A stretch of DNA of 64,000 nt from an uncultured Cryomorphaceae bacterium (lineage in GTDB: Bacteria > Bacteroidota > Bacteroidia > Flavobacteriales > Schleiferiaceae). The stretch covers positions 1-64,000 of the forward strand of contig CAJWFD010000001.1 in NCBI GenBank assembly GCA_913031435.1, in the 5' to 3' direction. Below are positions 1-9,059 of the stretch, piece by piece. Numbering within the stretch: position 1 is the stretch's first letter; the number at the start of each line of letters is the position of its first letter. The position numbers were made by a program, and so were the translations under genes. The notes under the pieces were generated by a model. The model did no database searches. It saw only the letters and a program-made list of their open reading frames with translations, and was not told the origin of the DNA.

Positions 1-1022
1 TCAAAATCGGTTCTGCTATGGATCCCTTCTAATTCCTTGAAGCCGAAAGGGAAATTAAATTCGATATCAGCTGCCGCATTGGCGTAATGCGCCAATTTAT
101 CGTGGTCATGGAAACGGTAGTCGCTATCAGCAAACCCCAAACTCTTGTGCCAAGCTAAGCGTTTCGCTTTCCAGTTTTCATACCATTCCATTTCTGTGCC
201 AGGACGAACAAAAAACTGCATTTCCATTTGCTCAAACTCGCGCATTCTAAAAATAAACTGACGTGCTACGATTTCATTTCTAAATGCCTTTCCAATTTGC
301 GCAATCCCAAAAGGGATTTTCATGCGTCCAGATTTTTGGACATTGAGATAATTCAAAAATATTCCTTGGGCGGTTTCTGGCCTAAGGTACAGCGTGGTAG
401 CACCCTCTGCGACAGAACCCATTTGTGTCCCGAACATGAGGTTGAACTGCCGAACATCTGTCCAGTTCATTGATCCACTCACAGGACATTTTATCTCCTG
501 ATCCTCAATAAGTTGCTTTACGTCAGCTAGGTCTTCAGCCTCCATCGCGGAAACAAAACGCTTCATGACGGCATCCATTTTCTCTTGGTAGCCAACTACC
601 CGTGGATTGGTAGCTAGGAATTGATCTTCATCAAAACTCTCACCAAATCGTTTAGCCGCCTTGCTCACTTCTTTCTGAATCTTTTGGCGAATTTTTTCAA
701 CGTGATCTTCGATCAATACATCTGCGCGATAACGCTTTTTGCTGTCTTTGTTGTCAATAAGAGGGTCATTAAAAGCATCAACATGACCTGATGCTTTCCA
801 TGTGGTTGGGTGAACGAATATGGCCGTATCAATGCCTACAATGTTCTCGTGCATCTGCACCATGGCGCCCCACCAATACGCTTTGATATTGTTTTTTAAT
901 AGCGCTCCGTTTTGACCGTAATCGTAAACGGCACTTAATCCATCATAGATTTCGCTACTTTGAAAAATAAACCCATACTCTTTGGAATGGGAAATGACGT
1001 TTTTAAACTTGTCGTCTGACAT
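1..1022 (-). CDS. glyS: Glycyl-tRNA synthetase, dimeric class II type (3' end cut by window edge)
   Basis: Charges tRNA-Gly with glycine in the cytoplasm. About 340 N-terminal codons are visible, starting with ATG at 1022 (MSDDKFKNVI...), and the frame runs open off the left edge. The class II core is present: the motif RPETAQGIF, the motif 2 stretch FRNEIVARQF, and the early segment AVYDYGQNG typical of single-chain (alpha2) GlyRS. The missing part should hold class II motif 3 and the anticodon-binding domain. It lies 12 bases downstream of the marC-like stop on the same strand, so the two may be co-transcribed. The family call is firm; only completeness is unknown. Confidence 0.96.
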   Translation of the reverse strand, partial: MSDDKFKNVISHSKEYGFIFQSSEIYDGLSAVYDYGQNGALLKNNIKAYWWGAMVQMHENIVGIDTAIFVHPTTWKASGHVDAFNDPLIDNKDSKKRYRADVLIEDHVEKIRQKIQKEVSKAAKRFGESFDEDQFLATNPRVVGYQEKMDAVMKRFVSAMEAEDLADVKQLIEDQEIKCPVSGSMNWTDVRQFNLMFGTQMGSVAEGATTLYLRPETAQGIFLNYLNVQKSGRMKIPFGIAQIGKAFRNEIVARQFIFRMREFEQMEMQFFVRPGTEMEWYENWKAKRLAWHKSLGFADSDYRFHDHDKLAHYANAAADIEFNFPFGFKELEGIHSRTDF

Positions 1023-1034
1023 GAAATGCAGTTC

Positions 1035-1616
1035 TTAATGATTTTCAAACATTGGGATTAGGTTGGTGAAGAAGAGCTTCACCGCAATGGCCAGCAAGAT
1101 AACACCGAAAACTTTGCGGAGAATACTCAAGCCCCCTGCTCCTAATATTCGTTCTATGCGTTCGGTATTCTTGAGCACGAAATAAACAACAATCATGTTA
1201 GCAATGATTGCGATGATGATATTTATGTTCGCAAATTCAGCTCTTAATGAGACGAGTGTAGTCATGGTTCCTGCGCCCGCAATTAATGGGAACGCAATGG
1301 GAACGATAGAGGCTGAACTGGGACTTTCTTCCTTATACAAGGTAATTCCAAGAATCATTTCGAGTGCTAGAAAAAACAGAACAAAACTACCTGCAATCGC
1401 AAAGCTTTGTACATCTACGCCCAGGAGGGTCAAAATGCTTTCTCCTAAAAATAAAAACACAACCATAATAATGCCCGCTACTAGGGTTGCTTTTTCGCTC
1501 TGCACGTTGCCAACTTTCTTTCGCAAAGTCACGATGATAGGAATGCTTCCCAAAATATCAATGACTGCGAATAAAATCAAAAATGCACTAAGAGAGTCGT
1601 TGTAGTTAAAGTCCAT
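1035..1616 (-). CDS. MarC/YchE family integral membrane protein
   Basis: A 193-residue membrane protein with about six hydrophobic segments, matching the MarC family in length and in conserved phrases such as FAVIDILGSIPI near residues 16-27 and PIAFPLIAGAGTMTT in the middle. MarC proteins are inner-membrane proteins of uncertain role; the original link to multiple antibiotic resistance has not held up in the family. It lies just upstream of glyS on the minus strand. A possible -7 element (TAATTTTG read on the minus strand, 1633-1640) sits 17 bases before the start, without a clear -33 partner. Family assignment is strong, function unknown. Confidence 0.9.
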   Translation of the reverse strand: MDFNYNDSLSAFLILFAVIDILGSIPIIVTLRKKVGNVQSEKATLVAGIIMVVFLFLGESILTLLGVDVQSFAIAGSFVLFFLALEMILGITLYKEESPSSASIVPIAFPLIAGAGTMTTLVSLRAEFANINIIIAIIANMIVVYFVLKNTERIERILGAGGLSILRKVFGVILLAIAVKLFFTNLIPMFENH

Positions 1617-1676
1617 TATACTAAGTTTTATGCAAAATTAGGTGGATTGTTCGATTTTTTGACGTCGGTACTTCGT

Positions 1677-1684
1677 TAGTTTTG
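1677..1684 (+). promoter_or_regulatory. Candidate -7 element placed almost on the start codon
   Basis: TAGTTTTG matches the Bacteroidota -7 consensus TAnnTTTG and ends only 5 bases before the ATG of the DUF3109 gene. No well spaced -33 TTG was found. If used, the transcript would have almost no leader. Confidence 0.35.
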
Positions 1685-1689
1685 TCTTT

Positions 1690-2256
1690 ATGATAGAAAT
1701 TGATAATAAACTACTTGTTTCAGAGCTTTTTAAAAAAGAATTCGTGTGTAACCTCTCCGCATGCAAAGGCGCATGTTGTGTACAGGGTAATGCTGGTGCA
1801 CCGGTGGAGCAAGAAGAAGTAGCTATTCTCGAGGGAATCTATTCCAAGGTAGCACCTTATTTGACTGAAGCGGGAAGAAAAGCGATTGAAAATCAGGGAA
1901 CAAGTGTAGACGGCTTGGGCGAGAAAGAAACTCCGCTGATCAATGGCAAGGAGTGCGCATACACCATTTTTGATTTGGACGGCACGGCAAAATGTGGAAT
2001 CGAACAAGCCCATAATGATGGAAAAACAGATTGGAAAAAGCCTTTGTCGTGTCATCTATATCCTATTCGAATTACTAAATATTCCTCTTTTGAGGCGCTC
2101 AATTATGACCGCTGGTCTATTTGTTCTGCTGCATGCAAACTGGGTGAGGAATTAAAAGTCCCAGTCTATAAGTTTTTAAAAGAACCGCTCATCAGAAAGT
2201 ATGGTCCGGACTTCTACAAAGAGGTTGAAAAAGCGGCTGCGTTGATCGAATCTTAA
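1690..2256 (+). CDS. DUF3109 family cysteine-rich protein
   Basis: A 188-residue soluble protein of unknown function. Cysteines are abundant and patterned: C20, C25, C29 and C30 near the N-terminus (CNLSACKGACC), then single cysteines in KECAY, KCGIE and SCHLYP, and a closing CSAAC pair. This resembles the metal- or Fe-S-binding cysteine pattern of the YkgJ/UPF0153 group, so a bound metal cluster is likely but not shown. ATG at 1690 is preceded by a near-leaderless -7 match. It is transcribed toward nrdB, 288 bases away. No close functional clue comes from the neighbours. Confidence 0.85.
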   Translation: MIEIDNKLLVSELFKKEFVCNLSACKGACCVQGNAGAPVEQEEVAILEGIYSKVAPYLTEAGRKAIENQGTSVDGLGEKETPLINGKECAYTIFDLDGTAKCGIEQAHNDGKTDWKKPLSCHLYPIRITKYSSFEALNYDRWSICSAACKLGEELKVPVYKFLKEPLIRKYGPDFYKEVEKAAALIES

Positions 2257-2350
2257 ATAATTCTGGCTGTTCTAGCCATGACATAATCACAGATCAAAAG
2301 TCTTAATCCTTTGCAGGCCTACAATAGGTTTACGTTGTCTCAAAAAAGAG

Positions 2351-2361
2351 TTGTTAATAAC
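2351..2361 (+). promoter_or_regulatory. TTGTTRATAAC box upstream of nrdB
   Basis: TTGTTAATAAC lies 26 bases upstream of the putative -33 element of nrdB, in the direction of transcription. The same box occurs in the same relative place upstream of the 40-residue NrdA-tail-like gene (15065-15075, minus) and of atpD (40847-40857). It resembles a degenerate DnaA box (TGTTRATAA against TGTGGATAA). The binding factor is unknown. Confidence 0.35.
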
Positions 2362-2387
2362 TGTGGGAAAAACCCAAATTGACCTAC

Positions 2388-2418
2388 TTGGTATCCAATA
2401 AAATGATAGCCATGTTTG
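2388..2418 (+). promoter_or_regulatory. Candidate nrdB promoter
   Basis: TTG at 2388-2390, a 20-base spacer, and CATGTTTG at 2411-2418, one mismatch from TAnnTTTG. The predicted transcript would start near 2424, so the inverted repeat at 2420-2451 would form the extreme 5' end of the nrdB mRNA. The rest of the 288-base gap shows no open reading frame that I can support. Confidence 0.35.
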
Positions 2419-2419
2419 T

Positions 2420-2451
2420 ATAAGCCGTTGGCATTCATGTCAACGGCTTAT
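2420..2451. repeat. Perfect 11-bp inverted repeat in the nrdB leader
   Basis: ATAAGCCGTTG (2420-2430) and its exact complement CAACGGCTTAT (2441-2451) flank a 10-base loop that could add two or three more pairs. There is no T-run, so it is not a typical intrinsic terminator. Placed about 90 bases before nrdB, it could be a 5' stabilising hairpin, an attenuator or a protein site. Confidence 0.6.
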
Positions 2452-2544
2452 TGCCTACTCCGCTACATAAGAACAAGTTAATTAACTAGAAATAAGCTCA
2501 TTAACGTTTTTTAATGCGGCTTTACAACGAAAAAAAATTGCAAT

Positions 2545-3525
2545 ATGCAGCAGGAACCTATTCTTTCAAAAAACAAAAATAGATTTGTAATCTTCCCTAT
2601 TGAGCACAGCGATATATGGGACTGGTATAAAAAACAAGAAGCATCATTTTGGATTGCGGAAGAGATCGATCTTCACCAAGATGTTACGGATTGGAAAACC
2701 AAATTAAATGATGACGAAAGATATTTCGTCAAGCATATACTTGCGTTTTTTGCCGCATCTGATGGGATCGTAAATGAAAATTTGGCCGAGAATTTCGTAA
2801 ATGAAGTTCAGTATTCTGAAGCCAAATTTTTCTATGGTTTTCAGATTATGATGGAGAACATTCATAGTGAAATGTACTCTTTGTTGATCGATACCTTGGT
2901 GGAAGATGATGCGGAGAAATCTGAATTATTTAATGCGTTGGAATTATTTCCAGCAATTAAGAAAAAGGCTGATTGGGCATTGAAATGGATAGAGTCAGAT
3001 TCATTTGCGGAGCGATTGATTGCTTTCGCAGCTGTTGAAGGTATTTTCTTCTCCGGTGCGTTTTGTTCTATTTTTTGGCTCAAGAAAAGAGGGATCATGC
3101 CTGGGCTAGCTACATCAAATGAATTCATTTCTAGAGATGAAGGATTGCACCGTGATTTTGCTTGTCACTTACATAATGAACACCTCATTAACAAGGTTCC
3201 TGTAGAGCGAATTACCCAGATTATAGTAGAAGCTTTGGATATCGAAAGAGAGTTCATTACGGAGTCTTTACCGGTTAAATTGATTGGTATGAATTCTAAA
3301 CTGATGTCGGAGTACTTGGAGTTCGTTACGGATCATCTTTTGGATACATTGAATTGCCCTAAGGTTTATGGCACAGCCAACCCTTTCGACTTTATGGATA
3401 TGATTTCACTGGAAGGAAAGACCAATTTCTTTGAGAAGAGAGTTTCAGAATACAAGAAAGCAGGAGTTGGTGAATCACAAGAAGATCATAACATTGATAA
3501 TTCATTTGATTCAATGAATTTCTAA
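2545..3525 (+). CDS. nrdB: Ribonucleoside-diphosphate reductase, class Ia small subunit
   Basis: Makes the di-iron tyrosyl radical that the large subunit uses to reduce NDPs to dNDPs. The 326-residue protein shows the ligand pattern of class Ia R2: D73 in [10 protein letters not shown]104 and H107 in ENIHSEMY, the radical tyrosine Y111, then a glutamate in [11 protein letters not shown] and the E/H pair in [11 protein letters not shown]. Overall it resembles the eukaryote-like R2 branch rather than E. coli NrdB. The C-terminus (DNSFDSMNF) is in the place of the peptide that docks on R1. nrdA follows 41 bases downstream in the same operon. Confidence 0.97.
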   Translation: MQQEPILSKNKNRFVIFPIEHSDIWDWYKKQEASFWIAEEIDLHQDVTDWKTKLNDDERYFVKHILAFFAASDGIVNENLAENFVNEVQYSEAKFFYGFQIMMENIHSEMYSLLIDTLVEDDAEKSELFNALELFPAIKKKADWALKWIESDSFAERLIAFAAVEGIFFSGAFCSIFWLKKRGIMPGLATSNEFISRDEGLHRDFACHLHNEHLINKVPVERITQIIVEALDIEREFITESLPVKLIGMNSKLMSEYLEFVTDHLLDTLNCPKVYGTANPFDFMDMISLEGKTNFFEKRVSEYKKAGVGESQEDHNIDNSFDSMNF

Positions 3526-3566
3526 ACACACATACTTCCCCGAGTAAAGTACTTACAAAACTTATT

Positions 3567-6062
3567 ATGCGCGTATTAAAACGAGACGGTAAAAAAGAAA
3601 CCGTAAAATTTGATAAAATAACTGCTAGAATTGAGAAGCTCTGCTACGGACTCAGTGATTATGTAGATCCTGTAGCTGTAGCAAAAAGAGTAGTGGATGG
3701 CGTTTATGACGGCGTTACTACGTCAGAGCTGGACAATTTAGCCGCTGAGACTGCTGCTTCATTGACTATAAAACATCCGGATTACGCAAATTTAGCAGCG
3801 CGCATTGCCGTAAGTAATCTACATAAAAGCACAAAAAAGAGTTTTTCAGAAACGGTTACGGACCTCTATAATTACGTGAACCCGGAGAGCAATAAACCGG
3901 CACCATTAATCGCCGATGATGTCTATGAAGTCATCAGCGCTAACGCGGAATATCTAGACTCTCAAGTCATTTATGATAGAGATTTTTCTTATGATTATTT
4001 TGGATTTAAGACCTTAGAGAGATCTTACTTACTGCGTATGTATGGTAAGATTGTTGAACGTCCTCAGCATATGTTGATGCGTGTCAGTATTGGTATTCAC
4101 AAAGACGATTTACCAGCGGCTTTAGAGACGTATGAGCTCATGAGTAAAAAATACATGACACACGCGACACCAACACTATTTAATGCTGGTACACCAAAGC
4201 CGCAAATGTCTTCTTGCTTCCTACTCGCTATGCAGGATGACAGTATTGATGGTATCTATGATACGCTTAAACAAACAGCAAAAATCTCTCAAAGTGCTGG
4301 AGGAATTGGCCTGAGTATTCATAATATTCGTGGTACAGGATCCTACATTGGAGGGACTAATGGTACTTCAAATGGTATTGTCCCTATGTTGCGCGTCTTT
4401 AACGATACCGCCCGTTATGTGGATCAAGGTGGAGGTAAGCGTAAAGGTTCTTTCGCTATTTATGTGGAGCCATGGCATTCTGACATTTTCGAATTCTTGG
4501 ATCTTAAAAAAAACCACGGAAAAGAAGAAATGCGCGCGCGTGACTTATTTTACGCAATGTGGATCCCTGATTTATTCATGGAACGCGTGGAGAAAAATGA
4601 AGATTGGACCTTAATGTGTCCAAACGAATGTCCAGGACTCTTTGATTGTCATGGACAAGAATTTGTGGACCTCTATCATAAATATGAAGGTTTAGGTAAG
4701 GGTAGACGTACAGTGAAAGCTCGTGAGGTTTGGTCTAAAATAATGGAATGTCAGATAGAAACCGGCACACCTTATATGCTCTATAAAGATGCGGCGAACT
4801 TGAAGTCGAATCAGCAGAATCTAGGCACCATTCGTTCTTCAAATTTATGTACCGAGATTTTAGAATACACCTCTAAGGATGAAATAGCGGTCTGTAATTT
4901 AGCTTCTATAGCACTACCTATGTTTATAGGAGAGGATGGTGCATTTGACCATCAAAAGTTATTTGATGTCACCTATAAAGTGACCAAGAATCTTAATGAT
5001 GTTATTGATCGAAATTATTATCCAGTTGTTGAAGCGCGTAATTCTAATATGCGTCATCGACCTGTAGGACTGGGTGTACAAGGATTAGCAGATACGTTTA
5101 TAAAATTGAGAATGCCTTTCGATTCTGACGAAGCGAAAAAACTCAACAAGGAGATCTTTGAAACGATGTACTACGGAGCTATGACATCTTCTAAAGACCA
5201 GTCTATAGTAGAAGGACCATATGAAAGCTATGAGGGTTCGCCAATCTCGAAAGGTAAATTCCAGCATAACCTTTGGGATGTAGAAGACTCTGAATTAAGT
5301 GGGCGTTGGGACTGGAATGCGCTTCGTAAGGAAATAAAAAAACATGGCGTACGTAACAGTCTATTAATGGCTCCGATGCCAACTGCATCAACTTCTCAGA
5401 TTTTAGGGAACAACGAATGCTTTGAACCTTACACTACCAATGTTTATACACGAAGAGTGCTCTCAGGAGAATTCATTGTGGTGAATAAGCATTTGCTTCA
5501 TGACTTAATCGATCTTGGACTTTGGAATGAGGATATGAAGAATACCTTGATGTCAACAAACGGTTCCGTTCAGAATATTGAAGGAATACCTGACGACATC
5601 AAAGCGATTTACAAGACTGTTTGGGAAATTTCAATGAAAGATATCCTAGATATGTCGGCAGATAGAGGTTTGTTTATCGATCAAAGTCAGAGTCTCAACC
5701 TGTTTATGGAAAATCCAAACATGGGTAAATTGACTTCTATGCATTTCTATGCATGGAAGAAAGGTCTCAAAACAGGTATGTATTACTTGCGTTCTAAAGC
5801 TGCTGCTTCGGCCATTAAGTTTACGGTTAAGAAAAATGCCCAAACTGATATGAGTCCTGGGGTTTCAGGTGGTGTTGTTGAGCCAAAGAGCTCGAAAGAC
5901 ACGAAAGATGCAAAGGGTGCTCAGGCGACTCCTGCTTCTGTAGAGTCACGAGTGATTGCCCAGAAAAAAGCAATGGCTTCGATGAAAACGGAGCCTACGG
6001 CTGAGGAAAAATTGGCTTGCTCTATAGAAAGCCCAGATGACTGTGTTGCCTGCGGATCTTAA
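3567..6062 (+). CDS. nrdA: Ribonucleoside-diphosphate reductase, class Ia large subunit
   Basis: Catalytic and allosteric subunit of ribonucleotide reductase, 831 residues. An ATP-cone domain opens the protein ([11 protein letters not shown]..., about residues 1-90). The catalytic barrel follows, with the cysteine in PQMSSCFLL, the N-C-E triad in NLCTEIL and the adjacent radical-transfer tyrosines in GMYYLRS. The C-terminal tail ends [14 protein letters not shown] and carries the CxxC pair that re-reduces the active site. A low-complexity linker ([12 protein letters not shown]...) precedes the tail. An intrinsic terminator follows. A 40-residue protein at 14867-14989 repeats this tail almost exactly. 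Confidence 0.97.
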   Translation: MRVLKRDGKKETVKFDKITARIEKLCYGLSDYVDPVAVAKRVVDGVYDGVTTSELDNLAAETAASLTIKHPDYANLAARIAVSNLHKSTKKSFSETVTDLYNYVNPESNKPAPLIADDVYEVISANAEYLDSQVIYDRDFSYDYFGFKTLERSYLLRMYGKIVERPQHMLMRVSIGIHKDDLPAALETYELMSKKYMTHATPTLFNAGTPKPQMSSCFLLAMQDDSIDGIYDTLKQTAKISQSAGGIGLSIHNIRGTGSYIGGTNGTSNGIVPMLRVFNDTARYVDQGGGKRKGSFAIYVEPWHSDIFEFLDLKKNHGKEEMRARDLFYAMWIPDLFMERVEKNEDWTLMCPNECPGLFDCHGQEFVDLYHKYEGLGKGRRTVKAREVWSKIMECQIETGTPYMLYKDAANLKSNQQNLGTIRSSNLCTEILEYTSKDEIAVCNLASIALPMFIGEDGAFDHQKLFDVTYKVTKNLNDVIDRNYYPVVEARNSNMRHRPVGLGVQGLADTFIKLRMPFDSDEAKKLNKEIFETMYYGAMTSSKDQSIVEGPYESYEGSPISKGKFQHNLWDVEDSELSGRWDWNALRKEIKKHGVRNSLLMAPMPTASTSQILGNNECFEPYTTNVYTRRVLSGEFIVVNKHLLHDLIDLGLWNEDMKNTLMSTNGSVQNIEGIPDDIKAIYKTVWEISMKDILDMSADRGLFIDQSQSLNLFMENPNMGKLTSMHFYAWKKGLKTGMYYLRSKAAASAIKFTVKKNAQTDMSPGVSGGVVEPKSSKDTKDAKGAQATPASVESRVIAQKKAMASMKTEPTAEEKLACSIESPDDCVACGS

Positions 6063-6090
6063 AGAGATTCTATTTATTGAGGCTTACTTA

Positions 6091-6118
6091 AAATCCCCGC
6101 GCTGTGGGGATTTTTTTT
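6091..6118 (+). terminator. Intrinsic terminator after nrdA
   Basis: AAATCCCC (6091-6098) pairs with GGGGATTT (6106-6113) across a short GC-containing loop, followed directly by a run of T. It lies 28 bases after the nrdA stop codon. Confidence 0.85.
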
Positions 6119-6260
6119 GTTCCACTGTAAAATAAGCTTGTCCGTTTTTACTTTGACAACGGCAATTACATTAATCACATGATAAACAGGTTGTTGGCCC
6201 TTGTCAATCAATGTTAAAATGGTACTTTAGAGATGAACAACATGTTATAAACGCACTACC

Positions 6261-6392
6261 ATGTCTAACAAACCAAATCGGCGGAGTACAACCAAAGAGC
6301 CGAAAATGTCCAAGGCACAACTGTATGCTCAGATTGCCTTGGTAATTGTAATGATATCAGCCATTGTTGTAATGGCATTCATTGTTACGTAA
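6261..6392 (+). CDS. Small single-pass membrane protein, 43 residues
   Basis: An open frame of 43 codons with ATG at 6261 and TAA at 6390-6392 fills the gap between nrdA and the DnaJ gene. The N-terminal half is polar and basic (MSNKPNRRST...KEPKMSKAQ). The C-terminal half is one hydrophobic helix of about 20 residues (IALVIVMISAIVVMAFIVT), so the protein should sit in the inner membrane with its basic tail inside. It lies between the nrdA terminator and a -7-like element of the next gene, so it has its own transcription unit or runs into djlA. I do not recognise a family. Support is compositional only. Confidence 0.5.
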   Translation: MSNKPNRRSTTKEPKMSKAQLYAQIALVIVMISAIVVMAFIVT

Positions 6393-6429
6393 TGAATTAA
6401 AAAGCATAGGGATTTTGTTCTAAGCCGAG

Positions 6430-6437
6430 TATCTTTG
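6430..6437 (+). promoter_or_regulatory. Candidate -7 element of the DnaJ-like gene
   Basis: TATCTTTG matches TAnnTTTG and ends 8 bases before the ATG at 6446. A TTTG lies only 12 bases upstream, too close for a normal -33. Any leader would be very short. Confidence 0.35.
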
Positions 6438-6445
6438 GTCTTAAG

Positions 6446-7183
6446 ATGAAGAGAATATTTCAAATTTTTGGAGGAGGTCTTGGATGGAGTCTAGGTGGAC
6501 CTATCGGAGCAATATTAGGTGTTGCTTTCGGCAATATAGTTCATGATTTTGTGGGGTCCTCAGAGGCTTCTGCTTCTAATGCTCAAGCCACTGGCTACCC
6601 TAGTGATTTTCACTTGGCGTTACTTGTCTTGGCAGCGAGAGTTATCAAGGCTGATGGTACAGTCGCCCAGAGCGAGCTCGATTTTGTTCGTGCCCAATTC
6701 ACAAGCATGTTCGGCAAGGAACGTTCAAACGAGAGCTTTAAAGTCTTTAAAAAGATTGTTGATCAACCCATTCCCTTAACAAAGGTATGCGCACAAATCA
6801 ATAGCTTCACAAATCACAGTACGAGACTTCAACTTATTCATTTCTTGTTTAAGTTGGGACTTGCTGACGGTCATCTTCATGAAAATGAAGTTGCGGAGAT
6901 TAAAAGAATCGCACAACATCTTCGTATTAACCCGTACGACTTCGCATCCATCATGGCAATGTTTCAAAAGAACACAGATGCTTCTTGGGCATTTAAGGTC
7001 ATTGAGGTAGGTGCTGATGCTACGGAGCAAGAGGTGAAAAAGGCATATCGTAAGATGGCTTTAAAATACCATCCTGATCGAACACTTGATGCTGGACCAG
7101 ACGCTCAAGCTGCGTCTAAAGAAACCTTTTTGAATGTCCAGAAAGCCTATGAGCACATTTGTAAAAACAAAGGATGGAATTGA
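6446..7183 (+). CDS. djlA: DjlA-like co-chaperone, TerB plus DnaJ domain
   Basis: A 245-residue protein. Residues 1-35 are glycine-rich and hydrophobic (GGGLGWSLGGPIGAILGVAFGNIVHDF) and may anchor the protein in the membrane. A TerB-like helical domain follows (about 50-170; ADGTVAQSELDFV...ADGHLHENEV, two acidic repeats). A C-terminal J domain carries the HPD motif (KYHPDRT), which stimulates Hsp70 (DnaK) ATPase activity. The order anchor-TerB-J is that of DjlA. Its stop codon overlaps the next gene's start (TGATG at 7181-7185), implying translational coupling with the polyprenyl synthase. Confidence 0.85.
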   Translation: MKRIFQIFGGGLGWSLGGPIGAILGVAFGNIVHDFVGSSEASASNAQATGYPSDFHLALLVLAARVIKADGTVAQSELDFVRAQFTSMFGKERSNESFKVFKKIVDQPIPLTKVCAQINSFTNHSTRLQLIHFLFKLGLADGHLHENEVAEIKRIAQHLRINPYDFASIMAMFQKNTDASWAFKVIEVGADATEQEVKKAYRKMALKYHPDRTLDAGPDAQAASKETFLNVQKAYEHICKNKGWN

Positions 7184-8157
7184 TGTCTAGCTTAAATAAG
7201 ATAAAAAGTCCAGTGCAAGCGGAGATGAAAGAGTTCGAGGGTAAATTCCGTTCTCACATTTCTTCCAAAGTGCCCTTAGTAGACCAAGTAATGCGTTACA
7301 TGGTCAAAAGAAAAGGAAAGCAAATGCGACCAATTTTGGTTTTTCTGACGGCAAAAATGCTTGGAAAAGTTCAAGAAAGTACTTTCATTGGAGCCTCGTT
7401 GATAGAGCTTATGCACACTGCGACGCTGGTTCATGATGATGTAGTGGATGACGCGGACATGAGACGCGGATTTTTTAGTATTAATGCGCTTTGGAAAAAT
7501 AAGATTGCAGTGCTCATTGGAGATTACATGCTCTCCAGAGTACTCCTTCTAGCCGTGGACACCAAGGAGTATGACCTGCTGGGTGAAGTGAGTAAGGCCG
7601 TAAAGAGTATGAGCGAAGGGGAGCTGTTGCAAATTGAGAAAGCACGTAAACTAGATATCACTGAAGAAGTTTATTACGAGGTCATACAGCAGAAAACAGC
7701 AGTACTCATAGAGACTTGCTGCGTCGTTGGCGCCCAAAGCGCCGGAGCATCTGTAGTGGATCAGGAGAAGCTAAGAAGATTTGGAAAGGAATTGGGTCTG
7801 GCCTTTCAGATTAAAGATGATCTATTCGATTTGGAAAAAGTAAACTTTACAGGGAAGCCCACGGGTATAGATATCAAGGAGCAAAAAATGACTTTGCCTT
7901 TGATTAATGCATTGAGCACGGCGAACGCTGCGAAGAGAAAGGAAATCATTCGCATCATAAAAAAACACAACGATCGTCCAAAGAAAGTTCAAGAAGTAGT
8001 GGATTTTGTGAACCAATCTGGTGGATTAGAATATGCAAGATCGAAAATGGAAATGCATCTTGAAAATGCACGTGAATTGCTTTCTGAATTTCCTTCTTCC
8101 GTTGAGCGTTCAGCCCTAGAGGAACTCATTAGCTATACTGGAAAACGTAAAAAATAA
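7183..8157 (+). CDS. ispB: Polyprenyl diphosphate synthase (trans-isoprenyl diphosphate synthase)
   Basis: Elongates allylic diphosphates with isopentenyl diphosphate to make a long prenyl chain, most likely for menaquinone. Both aspartate-rich motifs are present: DDVVDDADMRRG after LVH (first) and QIKDDLFD (second), with the substrate-binding GKQMRP near the N-terminus. I use ATG 7183 (MSSLNKIKSPV..., 324 residues), because it gives the TGATG coupling with the upstream stop and fits family length; ATG 7174 would add three residues. Chain length cannot be told from sequence alone, so the symbol is by family. Confidence 0.9.
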   Translation: MSSLNKIKSPVQAEMKEFEGKFRSHISSKVPLVDQVMRYMVKRKGKQMRPILVFLTAKMLGKVQESTFIGASLIELMHTATLVHDDVVDDADMRRGFFSINALWKNKIAVLIGDYMLSRVLLLAVDTKEYDLLGEVSKAVKSMSEGELLQIEKARKLDITEEVYYEVIQQKTAVLIETCCVVGAQSAGASVVDQEKLRRFGKELGLAFQIKDDLFDLEKVNFTGKPTGIDIKEQKMTLPLINALSTANAAKRKEIIRIIKKHNDRPKKVQEVVDFVNQSGGLEYARSKMEMHLENARELLSEFPSSVERSALEELISYTGKRKK

Positions 8158-8169
8158 CCTCAATTAATT

Positions 8170-8985
8170 ATGGAAAGTACATTAGGAGTTTCCTTGGATT
8201 TCATCAAGAATACAGCCTTATTGTGGGGTAAGCAGTTTCTGATTGCGATACTTATTTTCTGGATAGGTATGCGCGTGGTAAAAATCTTGATGAAAGGATT
8301 TAAAAGGGCCATGCAGCTTCGTGAACTCGATAAAAGTTTGGCAGGTTTCCTAGAGTCGCTGTTAAAAATGGCTCTTCAGACTTTTGTTGTTATTGCAACA
8401 ATCAATCAATTGGGAGTGGCAACCACGAGTATCGTGGCAGTTTTAGGTGCCGCAGGTTTAGCAGTGGGTCTTGCACTCAGTGGGACGCTCCAGAATTTTG
8501 CAGGTGGCGCTATGATTCTTATGTTCAAACCATTTAAGGTGGGAGATTTTATTGAGGCTCAGGGACATACGGGTTCGGTAAATGCGATTCAGATCTTCGT
8601 AACAACGCTGACTACACCAGATAATAAGGTGATTATAATACCAAACGGCCCCTTGAGTAATGGTAGTTTGATTAATTACAGCGCACAAGATGTCCGAAGG
8701 GTAGATTGGTTGTTTGGAATTGGCTATGATGCTGATTTAGATGAAGCGAAACAAACAATTAGGGAAATCCTAGAAGCAGATGAGCGAACGTTAAAGGAGA
8801 AAACTTTTACCATAGAACTTGCTGCAATGGCAGATTCCTCATTAAATATTGTTGCTCGTGTATGGGTGAATGCTCCTGATTATTGGGACGTTCATTATGC
8901 CGTGAATACCGCTGTCTTTAACGCGTTTAAAGAAAAGGGAATTAGTATTCCATATCCTCAAATGGATGTACATTTGCATAAGTAA
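8170..8985 (+). CDS. mscS: Small-conductance mechanosensitive channel (MscS family)
   Basis: A 271-residue inner-membrane protein of MscS size. Three hydrophobic segments lie in the first 110 residues. The third is the glycine/alanine-rich pore helix (AVLGAAGLAVGLALSGTLQNFAGG). Next comes the MscS beta domain (FKVGDFIEAQGHTGSV...PNGPLSNGSLINYS), then an alpha/beta vestibule domain. It opens under membrane tension to release solutes during osmotic downshock. It begins 12 bases after the prenyl synthase stop and ends before a terminator, closing the djlA-ispB-mscS operon. Confidence 0.93.
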   Translation: MESTLGVSLDFIKNTALLWGKQFLIAILIFWIGMRVVKILMKGFKRAMQLRELDKSLAGFLESLLKMALQTFVVIATINQLGVATTSIVAVLGAAGLAVGLALSGTLQNFAGGAMILMFKPFKVGDFIEAQGHTGSVNAIQIFVTTLTTPDNKVIIIPNGPLSNGSLINYSAQDVRRVDWLFGIGYDADLDEAKQTIREILEADERTLKEKTFTIELAAMADSSLNIVARVWVNAPDYWDVHYAVNTAVFNAFKEKGISIPYPQMDVHLHK

Positions 8986-9007
8986 GCTAAGATTTACTCA
9001 GCTTGCG

Positions 9008-9034
9008 AGCCATCCATCGGGGTGGCTTTTTTTA
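9008..9034 (+). terminator. Intrinsic terminator after mscS
   Basis: AGCCATCC (9008-9015) pairs with GGGTGGCT (9020-9027), with one G-T wobble and an ATCG loop, and is followed by a T-run. It lies between mscS and dnaG. Confidence 0.85.
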
Positions 9035-9059
9035 TCTATAAGGCGTATCTTTCAGAGCA

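Noticed and set aside
1195-1605. A 136-residue frame antisense to the marC-like gene
   Set aside because: The minus-strand MarC frame fits the family exactly; the antisense frame has no recognisable content.
2264-2278. Small hairpin TGGCT/AGCCA after DUF3109
   Set aside because: Only 5 bp, with no T-run; not a convincing terminator.
2257-2544. NrdR boxes upstream of nrdB
   Set aside because: No paired ACACWATATATWGTGT-like repeats found; only the TTGTTRATAAC box is present.
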